DNA of 6,668 bases from Moraxellaceae bacterium (GCA_002401525.1 NVTH01000070.1:1-6668); one strand, 5' to 3'. Shown: positions 1 through 4,459, numbered from the stretch's first letter. Numbers and translations are program-made. Notes: generated from the letters alone by a model not told the origin.

Positions 1-2
1 GC

Positions 3-131
3 GAATGGCTTTTTATTGACCGAACCCATCTGACCGATTTGGGGCACCAGTGTTTGGAATCGATGATGGTGGAGTGGTTGGGGAAAAGCTTGGGTGCTGT
101 CGATAATTCAAAAGAAGCTCGGGTACCTTAA
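3..131 (+). CDS. C-terminal end of a probable SGNH/GDSL-type hydrolase (5' end outside window)
   Basis: An open frame enters from the left edge and runs 42 codons to TAA at 129-131. It starts EWLFIDRTHLTDLGHQ, where D6 and H9 of the visible part form the D-x-x-H signature near the C-terminus of SGNH/GDSL hydrolases, followed by the usual L-T-D-x-G helix start. In that family the Asp and His complete a Ser-His-Asp triad for ester or acyl hydrolysis. The nucleophile Ser block lies outside the window, so the assignment rests on this motif alone. The last dozen codons overlap a repeat (109-145) that also supplies the stop codon, so the native C-terminus may have been replaced. Its 3' end converges on vapC with only 7 bp between. 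Confidence 0.5.
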   Translation, partial: EWLFIDRTHLTDLGHQCLESMMVEWLGKSLGAVDNSKEARVP

Positions 132-145
132 TTATCCGTTAGCTT
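109..145 (+). repeat. Copy A of a module-edge repeat
   Basis: This copy shares CAAA, a C-T-x-GGG block and GGTACCTTAAT with copies at 1651-1689 and 2394-2433, then a looser GTTA-GCT block. Against the 2394 copy about 19 of 24 bases agree over the core by hand alignment. It covers the stop codon of the upstream hydrolase and the last codons of vapC, so it lies exactly at the junction between the two genes. Confidence 0.5.
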
Positions 146-546
146 TCTGAGTGGAGTTCCACTGGTAGGTATTTTGAGTAAAAAATAAAATCTTTATCGT
201 TTGAATATACCTTCATTTTTACGCGAACGGATATAGCACAAATTAGAAAATCGATATGCGAACCTTGAGCTCCTTTCTTGCGGCATAAGTTTGAATATTC
301 GGCCGCCGCTTCGTAATCGGAATCTGCTATCGCTACATTCGGAAAATACTGGAGTTTATCTCTCAGTTTTTTGTAATCACTGAATTTGCTATAACCCGAT
401 AAGACTTCCTGCCTTATCGGGCCGATGATCTTCGCACGGTTTTCATCAATTAGTTTTGTTAATTCTTCGGCCACTGCTTTTTCCTTGGGTGCTTTGCCGC
501 GAAATGCCAAGGACCACATACAGGTATCAATAATAATACCGCTCAT
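139..546 (-). CDS. vapC: VapC-family PIN-domain ribonuclease toxin
   Basis: This 135-residue protein is a complete single PIN domain and the toxin of a type II TA pair. The acidic metal-binding residues of the family are all visible: D7 in IIIDTCMWS, E47 in PIRQEVLSG, D99 in SHIDFLICA, and D117 and D119 in YSNDKDF. PIN toxins are Mg/Mn-dependent endoribonucleases that typically cut tRNA or rRNA; the target here cannot be read from the sequence. The start codon overlaps the vapB stop as ATGA (543-546), which indicates translational coupling. Length and residues look intact and I see no disabling mutation. Its last codons fall in repeat copy A. Confidence 0.93.
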   Translation of the reverse strand: MSGIIIDTCMWSLAFRGKAPKEKAVAEELTKLIDENRAKIIGPIRQEVLSGYSKFSDYKKLRDKLQYFPNVAIADSDYEAAAEYSNLCRKKGAQGSHIDFLICAISVRVKMKVYSNDKDFIFYSKYLPVELHSES

Positions 547-737
547 TTACGACCCTTCTTATAATTGTAATCTTTATCACTTGGCATTCTGCCAAAAAGA
601 TCAGCGATGTCCTTTTGTTTTCTGCGCTGTACAAATTCTTCAAGCGCTTGATTTACTGTGTCTTTTTTTGTTTTTAAGCCGCCTATATCAAGCGCCTCTT
701 CTAGGAGTTCTGTATTTATAGAAAGATTAGTTGCCAT
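543..737 (-). CDS. vapB: VapB-family antitoxin
   Basis: This 64-residue partner is encoded directly upstream of vapC. The N-terminal part (TNLSI strand, ELLEEALDIGG helix, then KTKKDTVNQALEEFVQRRKQ) matches the ribbon-helix-helix VapB family that binds its own promoter as a dimer. The C-terminal part (ADLFGRMPSDKDY) matches the toxin-wrapping tail, with the usual D-L-F-G. A GAGGTG Shine-Dalgarno (complement 744-749) lies 6 bases before the ATG. In this family VapB neutralises VapC and the complex represses the operon. Gene order antitoxin-toxin and the 4-bp overlap are typical. It is transcribed divergently from the yefM-type gene at 896. Confidence 0.92.
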   Translation of the reverse strand: MATNLSINTELLEEALDIGGLKTKKDTVNQALEEFVQRRKQKDIADLFGRMPSDKDYNYKKGRK

Positions 738-770
738 GGTTTACACCTCGATTCACACATTGCTCTACAC

Positions 771-780
771 ATGCTAGCAT
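771..780. promoter_or_regulatory. Candidate vapBC operator, 10-bp palindrome
   Basis: ATGCTAGCAT is a perfect 10-bp palindrome 34 bp upstream of the vapB start. VapB-type ribbon-helix-helix dimers generally bind short palindromes in their own promoters, so this is the natural candidate. On the minus strand a TATTAT-like -10 (complement 787-792) lies nearby, but I found no convincing -35 for it, so the exact promoter is uncertain. Confidence 0.4.
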
Positions 781-817
781 ACAAAGATAATAAGGACATC
801 AGCTACGACAGTTTGTT

Positions 818-851
818 GGGCCTTCTCTTGGCCCTAATGTCGATTGACATT
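818..851. promoter_or_regulatory. Two tandem dyads between the divergent vapB and yefM promoters
   Basis: GGGCC (818-822) and GGCCC (830-834) form a perfect 5-bp stem around a 7-base loop. Directly next to it AATGTC (836-841) and GACATT (846-851) form a 6-bp stem around GATT. The second dyad contains the TTGACA -35 element of the yefM promoter (844-849). The first could be a divergent-unit insulator or another repressor site. Neither is followed by a T-run, so a terminator is unlikely. Confidence 0.4.
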
Positions 852-873
852 GAGTACGTTTAAAGCGTACGTT
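844..873 (+). promoter_or_regulatory. Promoter of the yefM-type gene at 896
   Basis: A perfect TTGACA -35 (844-849) is followed after 18 bp by TACGTT (868-873), a weak -10 matching the consensus at T1, A2 and T6. Transcription would start near 880, leaving about 15 bases of leader before ATG 896 with the AGGGGGAG Shine-Dalgarno at 886-893. The 854-870 dyad fills the space between the two elements. Confidence 0.5.
854..870. promoter_or_regulatory. Probable YefM operator (17-bp dyad)
   Basis: GTACGTTTAAAGCGTAC is a 5-bp inverted repeat (GTACG/CGTAC) with two GTAC cores 13 bp apart centre to centre. GTACGTTT also occurs twice as a direct repeat (854-861 and 867-874). E. coli YefM-YoeB is known to bind paired palindromes with TGTACA cores near the promoter, so the GTAC pair fits. 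The same geometry is found at 2221-2237 before the second yefM. Confidence 0.6.
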
Positions 874-895
874 TTATCTTAATTTAGGGGGAGCT

Positions 896-1138
896 ATGAC
901 TACACTCAACGCGACCGATGCTAGGGCTAAACTCTATAGTCTTATCGACGAAACAGCCGAGACACATCAACCTATTGTTATAACGGGGAAAAGAGGGAAC
1001 GCAGTGTTGATTTCCGAAGAAGATTGGAACGCTATCAATGAAACATTATTTCTTTTGTCTGTTCCAGGAATGCGTGAGTCGATTCGTGATGGCATGAGTA
1101 CAGACTTAGGCGATTGCGATCAGGATCTTGACTGGTAA
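896..1138 (+). CDS. yefM: YefM/Phd-family antitoxin, partner of a dead toxin
   Basis: This intact 80-residue antitoxin shows the family layout: an N-terminal DNA-binding and dimerisation part (LNATDARAKLYSLIDET, then HQPIVITGKRGNAVLIS, EEDWNAINETL) and a more variable acidic tail (GDCDQDLDW) that would wrap the toxin. An AGGGGGAG Shine-Dalgarno precedes the ATG by 2-4 bases. Its stop overlaps the toxin start by one base (TAATG at 1136-1140), the usual coupled arrangement. The adjacent toxin is a pseudogene, so the gene is now a solo antitoxin. It could still repress its own promoter or respond to another Txe/YoeB-type toxin. Confidence 0.9.
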   Translation: MTTLNATDARAKLYSLIDETAETHQPIVITGKRGNAVLISEEDWNAINETLFLLSVPGMRESIRDGMSTDLGDCDQDLDW

Positions 1139-1402
1139 TGTACGAAATTTTCTATACCAAGCAAGCAAAAAAAGACGCGCGAAAACTGGCTTCAGCCAAT
1201 TTAAAAAGTAAAGCCAAGCCAAGCACTCTTAAATATTATTCAAGAGAATCCATTTCAAAACCCACCGCCTTTTGAAAAGCTTGTCGGCGATCTAGAGGGG
1301 ACATATTCTCGAAGAATAAATATTTAGCGCGGATTGGTTTATCAGGGCCTTAAAGAAAATAACGCGGTTAAAGTTCTGCGGCTTTGGACTCGCTATGAGT
1401 GA
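1138..1402 (+). pseudogene. yoeB: Txe/YoeB-family toxin pseudogene (frameshift, nonsense and catalytic losses)
   Basis: From ATG 1138 the frame reads MYEIFYTKQAKKDARKLA and then is lost in an AAGCC-repeat tract at about 1210-1226, ending at TGA 1273-1275 after 45 codons. In a shifted frame (net +1) the family continues: ALLNIIQENPFQ, PPPFEKLVGDLEGTYSRRINI, a TAG at 1325-1327 where relatives have Gln, then LVYQGLKENNAVKVLRLWT and a stop at 1400-1402. Compared with E. coli YoeB (E46, R65, H83), the Glu survives in PFEKL, but the Arg position of H-R-L-V-Y reads Gly and the C-terminal His of T-H-Y-E reads Arg. The frameshift, the nonsense codon and two lost catalytic residues together make sequencing error an insufficient explanation. 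Intact members are ribosome-dependent mRNA endonucleases. Confidence 0.9.
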
Positions 1403-1441
1403 AGGATATAATAAGAAAAGGCTAGGCTAAAAATAAATTGC

Positions 1442-1531
1442 AGGGGCAAGTATCATAATGACTATTTTGCTCGATTTTAAAGATCACTCCAAATGATTTA
1501 ACGAAAACCATCCTCTTTATTTCCGCGAAGG
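1442..1531 (+). repeat. Dispersed 90-bp repeat, copy 1
   Basis: This aligns without gaps to 4531-4620 with 75 of 90 identical bases by hand count. The best-kept stretch is TTTAACGAAAACCATC followed by CTTTATT and a CCGCGAAGG core. The copy ends in a degraded REP half-palindrome (CCGCGAAGG then CCTTTT). With the intact inverted palindrome at 1595-1614 it may form a two-REP composite. No convincing gene is present between 1403 and 1681. Confidence 0.75.
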
Positions 1532-1594
1532 CCTTTTTATTTCGCCAAAAAATGATATCGATTGTGTTTGAGTTGATGGTTTTAAAATAGATGG

Positions 1595-1614
1595 ATTCCC
1601 GCCTTCGCGGGAAT
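1595..1614. repeat. REP-type palindrome
   Basis: ATTCCCGCCTTCGCGGGAAT is a perfect 8-bp stem (ATTCCCGC/GCGGGAAT) around CTTC, followed by GACA. This core is a widespread intergenic repeat in proteobacteria. Its reverse strand gives the spurious MSFPRRRESI peptide often mis-annotated as a protein. Its loop orientation is opposite to the GAAG-loop remnants at about 1520-1531 and 4610-4625. Confidence 0.85.
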
Positions 1615-1650
1615 GACAATGGTGAATTTACTGCTTGAATGTGGGTTCTA

Positions 1651-1689
1651 GCGAAAGGCTCTCTGGTGCCTTAATAAACAGTTAAAGCT
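1651..1689 (+). repeat. Copy B of a module-edge repeat
   Basis: GCGAAAGG, then C-T-C-T-G-G-T and CCTTAATAAAC align with 2394-2433, with about 25 of 30 positions agreeing once short gaps are allowed, followed by GTTA and AGCT. The repeat ends at the 3' end of yoeB and contains its stop codon, as copy A does for vapC. AAGGC (1655-1659) and GCCTT (1668-1672) can pair, so on the minus strand it could act as a weak terminator for yoeB, although no long T-run follows. Confidence 0.55.
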
Positions 1690-1954
1690 GGTCGTAGTGA
1701 CCGCCAATAGCAAAAATATAAATGTGTAAATCGTCGAATTTATAAATTAATCGATCTTTCTGTGAGATACGCTTTGACCATAATCCTGATAGGTTATGTT
1801 TAAGGGATTCAGGTTTTCCTAGCCCTGTGCTTGGGTCGTTTGAGCGAAGCATTTCTTTTAGTAATTTACGTAGAGCTTTATGTAATATTTTATCTTTTTC
1901 GCGTAGTTCCTCATAGGTGAGCCAAGTATTACCTTCAAAGACCAGTGATCTCAT
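1682..1954 (-). CDS. yoeB: YoeB-family mRNA interferase toxin
   Basis: This 90-residue toxin closely follows E. coli YoeB in its C-terminal half: GKPESLKHNLSGLWSKRI, then KDRLIY and the end GGHYDQL. The catalytic set is present as E49, R68 and H86 with Y87. In this family the toxin binds the ribosomal A site and cleaves mRNA there. The ATG lies 20 bp inside the end of yefM, so translation is coupled; only a weak AAGAG precedes it. In contrast to the pseudogene at 1138, the frame and active site are complete, so this pair is expected to be functional. Its stop codon falls in repeat copy B. Confidence 0.94.
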   Translation of the reverse strand: MRSLVFEGNTWLTYEELREKDKILHKALRKLLKEMLRSNDPSTGLGKPESLKHNLSGLWSKRISQKDRLIYKFDDLHIYIFAIGGHYDQL

Positions 1955-2207
1955 TTAATTGCTCTTTTGTTGGTTTGTAGCCTGTGTTTTGTGTGTGAGT
2001 CGCCAAAGAGGCTGAGATTTGCTCCATAAGAGAGCTGCTTTGTAATACGTGAAGGGTTTCTTGCTCCCTCTCCCAGTCATCGGCGCTTATTACTACAAAG
2101 TCCTCGCCAGCGCGACGGGTGACTTTGATGGGGCTGTGATCATTAACTACCTGTTCTATATAAGATTTTAGGTTATCTCTAAACTGATTGACACTTACAG
2201 AGTCCAT
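1935..2207 (-). CDS. yefM: YefM-family antitoxin
   Basis: This 90-residue antitoxin is encoded upstream of yoeB and overlaps it by 20 bp. The N-terminal part (SVSVNQFRDNLKSYIEQVV, PIKVTRRAGEDFVVIS, ADDWEREQETLHVL) is the Phd/YefM DNA-binding fold. The C-terminal tail (TGYKPTKEQLNEITGL) is the toxin-binding segment. A GGAGG Shine-Dalgarno (complement 2212-2216) lies 4 bases before the ATG. In this family YefM alone is a weak repressor and YoeB is a co-repressor, with release when the toxin is in excess. A promoter and a dyad operator are visible just upstream. Confidence 0.94.
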   Translation of the reverse strand: MDSVSVNQFRDNLKSYIEQVVNDHSPIKVTRRAGEDFVVISADDWEREQETLHVLQSSSLMEQISASLATHTQNTGYKPTKEQLNEITGL

Positions 2208-2220
2208 GCTTCCTCCAGAT

Positions 2221-2237
2221 GTACGGAATTACCGTAC
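2221..2237. promoter_or_regulatory. YefM operator (17-bp dyad)
   Basis: GTACGGAATTACCGTAC is a perfect 6-bp inverted repeat (GTACGG/CCGTAC) with GTAC cores 13 bp apart. It starts 13 bp upstream of the yefM ATG and lies directly downstream of the TATAAT box, covering the likely transcription start near 2232. Position, GTAC cores and spacing match both the known YefM operator type and the dyad at 854-870. Confidence 0.72.
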
Positions 2238-2238
2238 G

Positions 2239-2267
2239 ATTATAGTGGCGATGCCTTAACAAAGCAA
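2239..2267 (-). promoter_or_regulatory. Promoter of yefM-yoeB
   Basis: On the minus strand a perfect TATAAT (complement 2239-2244) is preceded at 17 bp by TTGCTT (complement 2262-2267), a half-match to TTGACA. The start site would fall in the operator at 2221-2237, giving a leader of about 25 bases with the GGAGG ribosome site. Confidence 0.65.
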
Positions 2268-2393
2268 TGACTCCTTGAGCTCACATTCGCGCTCTTTGTT
2301 CGTGGTCAGGTGCTTGGGATTGTGGTTATCTTATTGATAATAAAATAGAATAAAATATACCCTGAATAATTTCAAAGTACATAAAACCATTCC

Positions 2394-2433
2394 GGCAAAG
2401 GATTCTGGGGTACCTTAATAAACGTAATAGCTA
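2394..2433 (+). repeat. Copy C of a module-edge repeat
   Basis: AAAGG, TCTGG and CCTTAATAAAC followed by GTAATAGCT match copies at 1651-1689 and, more weakly, 109-145. Copies B and C are in the same orientation and bracket the yoeB-yefM pair. AAGG and CCTT within it can pair as in copy B. It ends just before the brnT promoter. Confidence 0.55.
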
Positions 2434-2436
2434 TAT

Positions 2437-2465
2437 TTGACACTACCCCTAACCGTACATACAGT
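2437..2465 (+). promoter_or_regulatory. brnTA promoter, predicted leaderless
   Basis: A perfect TTGACA (2437-2442) is followed after 17 bp by TACAGT (2460-2465), a 4 of 6 match to TATAAT. Transcription about 7 bases beyond the -10 would begin at or next to A2472, the first base of the brnT ATG. No Shine-Dalgarno is visible before that ATG. Confidence 0.6.
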
Positions 2466-2469
2466 GTAC
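2455..2469. promoter_or_regulatory. Candidate BrnA operator
   Basis: GTACATACAGTGTAC is an inverted repeat (GTACA/TGTAC) around TACAG. It overlaps the -10 box and ends 2 bases before the brnT start. BrnA antitoxins are ribbon-helix-helix-like autorepressors, so a dyad on the -10 is the expected place for their site. Confidence 0.55.
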
Positions 2470-2471
2470 AT

Positions 2472-2753
2472 ATGATTGAGTTTATATGGGACCCCAAAAA
2501 AGCGAGTTTAAACCTCAAAAAACACAAGGTTTCATTTTCTGAAGCTAAATCAGTGTTTTACGATGAGTTTGCTGTACAGTTCTTTGATGAGGATCACTCC
2601 ACTTCGGAAGACCGCTTTATCATGCTTGGCGTGAGTAATGAGTCGAGAGCCTTAGTGGTATGTCATTATGAAAGAGATAGTGGAGACACCATCCGGATAA
2701 TTTCAGCACGAAAGGCCACCAATTCTGAACGCCGATATTATGAAGGAGAATAG
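2472..2753 (+). CDS. brnT: BrnT-family ribonuclease toxin
   Basis: The 93 residues span the whole family. The start IEFIWDPKKASLNLKKHKVSF matches the conserved F-x-W-D-x-x-K-x-x-x-N-x-x-K-H-x-V-S-F opening, and the end has RIISARKAT (75-83) followed by the E-R-x-x-Y helix. BrnT is a RelE-like-fold RNA-cleaving toxin that arrests translation. As is usual for this type the toxin gene comes first and the antitoxin second, with only 2 bp between. The start is fixed by the conserved N-terminus, yet the ATG has no ribosome site, and the promoter lies so close that the message should be leaderless. Confidence 0.93.
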   Translation: MIEFIWDPKKASLNLKKHKVSFSEAKSVFYDEFAVQFFDEDHSTSEDRFIMLGVSNESRALVVCHYERDSGDTIRIISARKATNSERRYYEGE

Positions 2754-2755
2754 TC

Positions 2756-2980
2756 ATGAAAAAAGAATATGATTTCTCAAAAATGAGGGCACGTAAAAAT
2801 CCTTATGCCTCAAAGCTGAAAAAACCTGTAACGATTCGACTAAGCGAAGACGTGATAGATTATTTCAAAGGAATGTCGATCGATACAGGTCTACCATATC
2901 AAAGCCTCATAAACCTCTATCTTCGTGATTGTGCAGCCAACCACAAAAAAATAGACATCTCGTGGAATACAAAGCCATAA
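2756..2980 (+). CDS. brnA: BrnA-family antitoxin
   Basis: This 74-residue partner of brnT shows the family pattern: KKEYDFSKM and ARKNPYASKLKK at the N-terminus, which contact the toxin, then a ribbon-helix-helix-like C-terminal half with the PVTIRL strand (24-29), a helix EDVIDYFKGMS, and GLPYQSLINLYLRDCA (45-60). BrnA binds BrnT and represses the operon. An AAGGAG Shine-Dalgarno (2743-2748) lies within the end of brnT. This strong site, against none for brnT, would favour antitoxin synthesis from a shared message. Confidence 0.93.
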   Translation: MKKEYDFSKMRARKNPYASKLKKPVTIRLSEDVIDYFKGMSIDTGLPYQSLINLYLRDCAANHKKIDISWNTKP

Positions 2981-3026
2981 CAGGCACCGGAAGAATTACG
3001 CGAAAAATGCGAATCTGCGATGAGCG

Positions 3027-3038
3027 TTATGTACATAA
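3027..3038. promoter_or_regulatory. 12-bp palindrome touching the ribosome site of the TPR gene
   Basis: TTATGTACATAA is a perfect 12-bp palindrome with a TGTACA core. Its right end overlaps the AAGGGAG Shine-Dalgarno (3037-3043) before ATG 3051. The TGTACA core resembles the sites at the TA operons, so it may bind one of the antitoxins. No clear promoter is visible between brnA and this gene. Confidence 0.35.
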
Positions 3039-3050
3039 GGGAGTGAGACG

Positions 3051-3554
3051 ATGCTAAAAACCCTATTCAATTCCAACATTGTTAGTGTGTCGCGTTCAGT
3101 TGGTAGAGGTGATTTTGATTCGGCTGTAGAAAGCTGTAAAGATGCCCTAGTTAATAATGAAAACGATCTAATGGCATTATCCCTAATAGTGATGAGCTAT
3201 GAACTAAAGGGAGATATTGATAACGCATTTGCTTATGCTCAGAAAGCACTTAATTTTTGGCCAAATGATTTTCAGATGCTGGTTTTATCCGCAAAATATT
3301 GGCATCGCCAAAAGCACGAGAAAAACACCTATCTTTACGTCTCCAAATCTGTAGAAAATCCGCCACAAAACGTAAATCTCAGTTTCATGAAATATTTGTC
3401 ATGGCTCTTAAAACCATTTGCTTTACTTTCCAAACGAATTCGTCATGTGCAAGAAAGTATTCATGAAGATTTTGTGGACGAAGACGCTAATGAAAATGAA
3501 GACTTAGAGTGGGCTAAGAAGTACAAGGAGTGGTATGAATCTAAATACCACTAA
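3051..3554 (+). CDS. Small TPR-like protein of unknown function
   Basis: The 167-residue protein has at least two tetratricopeptide-like helix pairs at about 12-45 (RGDFDSAVESCKDALVNN) and 46-79 (ELKGDIDNAFAYAQKALNFWPND), with a weaker third unit to about 107. TPR units are protein-binding scaffolds. Residues 111-133 are hydrophobic and basic (FMKYLSWLLKPFALLSKRIR), possibly an amphipathic or membrane-associated helix. The tail is acidic then charged (DFVDEDANENEDLEWAKKY). There is no signal peptide. AAGGGAG lies 7 bases before the ATG. It follows brnA by 70 bp on the same strand, but nothing links it to toxin function. I do not recognise a named family. Confidence 0.75.
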   Translation: MLKTLFNSNIVSVSRSVGRGDFDSAVESCKDALVNNENDLMALSLIVMSYELKGDIDNAFAYAQKALNFWPNDFQMLVLSAKYWHRQKHEKNTYLYVSKSVENPPQNVNLSFMKYLSWLLKPFALLSKRIRHVQESIHEDFVDEDANENEDLEWAKKYKEWYESKYH

Positions 3555-3658
3555 CATTAATTTACAACAGAAAAAATAAGGCGTTATATTATTCGCTATA
3601 TTGTAGAACTGAGTGCGGCGTTTTATCGGCGGCGGGGAAAGGTTAAGCAGATGAGTGC

Positions 3659-4234
3659 GTGCGAATGATTCCAGTCGGCTACATGTACAAAACTGTGAGA
3701 GAGAAGCCGGATTGGCTTGAGACGGATCAAGTGCTTGATATTTATTCCGTAAGCAGCTGTATTTCAGAAGATTTCGATGATTGGATTAATTACTGGAAAC
3801 ACAATGGCTATTGGTTCTTCGATACTCCTCAGCTAATCGAACAATTAGCCGCTGCAAATAGGGTCGACCTTAGTGGGATGAGCCTATTTTTTTACACCGT
3901 ATATGAGTTTCAATGGAATGATAAAACTAACCAGTGGGAAGAGTTCAAGCCAGAACAATCATTTCAAACAAATGTCTTAACCCCTAAGAAAGCGACATCG
4001 CAAGGTTTTGATGTTACTTCTTTCAGCAGTCAGAGCTCTGCTGAGTGTTCGCCACTGTCTTGTAACAACTTGGCACGGGATATCAAGGTAACCAATCACT
4101 GCTTATTCAGTCATTTCGATGATGCAAAAAGAATGCTCGAGTCGGGTGGGTTTGATCAATGTGAACCTGGGCCGTATAGAATATTTGAGGTATACCGGGT
4201 TGAAAATATTCCCAATAAAAATTCTAAACGTTAA
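3659..4234 (+). CDS. Conserved-looking protein of unknown function with a Cys-containing motif
   Basis: This is 191 codons from GTG 3659; ATG 3665 (MIPVGYMYK, 189 residues) is the likelier start because homolog-like starts of this kind begin there and it overlaps the stop of a five-codon reading frame (ATG 3651 to TGA 3666-3668). The protein is soluble, aromatic-rich in the first half (DDWINYWKHNGYWFFDTPQ), and carries SSAECSPLSCNNLA near 126-139 and FDDAKRMLESGGFDQCEPGPYRIFEVY toward the end. It has no signal peptide or membrane segment. The motifs look like a real family that I cannot name. The last dozen residues are charged and may be a lineage-specific tail. It sits between a TPR gene and a gene-poor spacer. 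Confidence 0.7.
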   Translation: MRMIPVGYMYKTVREKPDWLETDQVLDIYSVSSCISEDFDDWINYWKHNGYWFFDTPQLIEQLAAANRVDLSGMSLFFYTVYEFQWNDKTNQWEEFKPEQSFQTNVLTPKKATSQGFDVTSFSSQSSAECSPLSCNNLARDIKVTNHCLFSHFDDAKRMLESGGFDQCEPGPYRIFEVYRVENIPNKNSKR

Positions 4235-4350
4235 TAAAAACACCATCAATGGAATGCTTAAAAGCAACAAAACGAGCGATGTTAAAAGCAGGGCTGAGCC
4301 CAATACTTTAATTTGATAAAGCAACGAAAAGAGAAAGTATTTCGATGAAT

Positions 4351-4459
4351 CTCAGTTGTTCAAAGTAGGCGGCACGCGTCGAATTCTATTCGCCGGAGTA
4401 TCGACTGAGTGCGATTTGGTAAGAATCTAATTTATCGAAGCCTTCAATCGAGGCTTACC
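4351..4459. other. Non-coding segment rich in inverted repeats
   Basis: The 4235-4530 stretch has no convincing gene. Within it CTCAGTTG (4351-4358) and CGACTGAG (4402-4409) pair at 7 of 8 positions around an inner CGAAT-TCT-ATTCG dyad (4380-4392). Next to this AAGCCT (4438-4443) pairs with AGGCTT (4451-4456) and, alternatively, GGTAAG (4418-4423) pairs with CTTACC (4454-4459). The second set offers mutually exclusive stems. No T-run follows, so a simple terminator is not supported. It could be a small structured RNA, a decayed recombination site or chance. Confidence 0.3.

Noticed and set aside
425..721. Plus-strand frame across the vapBC pair
   Set aside because: It is antisense to two well-supported TA genes and shows no motif or ribosome site.
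1422..1619. Minus-strand open frame starting MSFPRRRESI
   Set aside because: It is read out of the REP palindrome and the 90-bp repeat; this peptide start is a well-known artefact of such repeats and no ribosome site precedes it.
1665..1690. Resemblance of repeat copy B to a dif/XerCD site (GGTGC ... GTTAAA)
   Set aside because: The spacing is about 5 bases too short and the arms do not match; copies A and C fit even less well.
2252..2263. TGCCTTAACAAA as a fourth copy of the module-edge repeat
   Set aside because: Only about 11 bases resemble the core, without the flanking blocks, and it lies in the yefM promoter.
2326..2340. TTATC-TTATT-GATAA hairpin as a terminator
   Set aside because: It has a short AT-only stem with no T-run and sits between divergent operons where no terminator is needed.
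4103..4324. Minus-strand frame with a hydrophobic start (LLLTSLVLLLLSIPLMVFLL)
   Set aside because: It would need a TTG start without a Shine-Dalgarno, overlaps the end of the 191-residue gene, and its hydrophobicity follows from the A-rich opposite strand.
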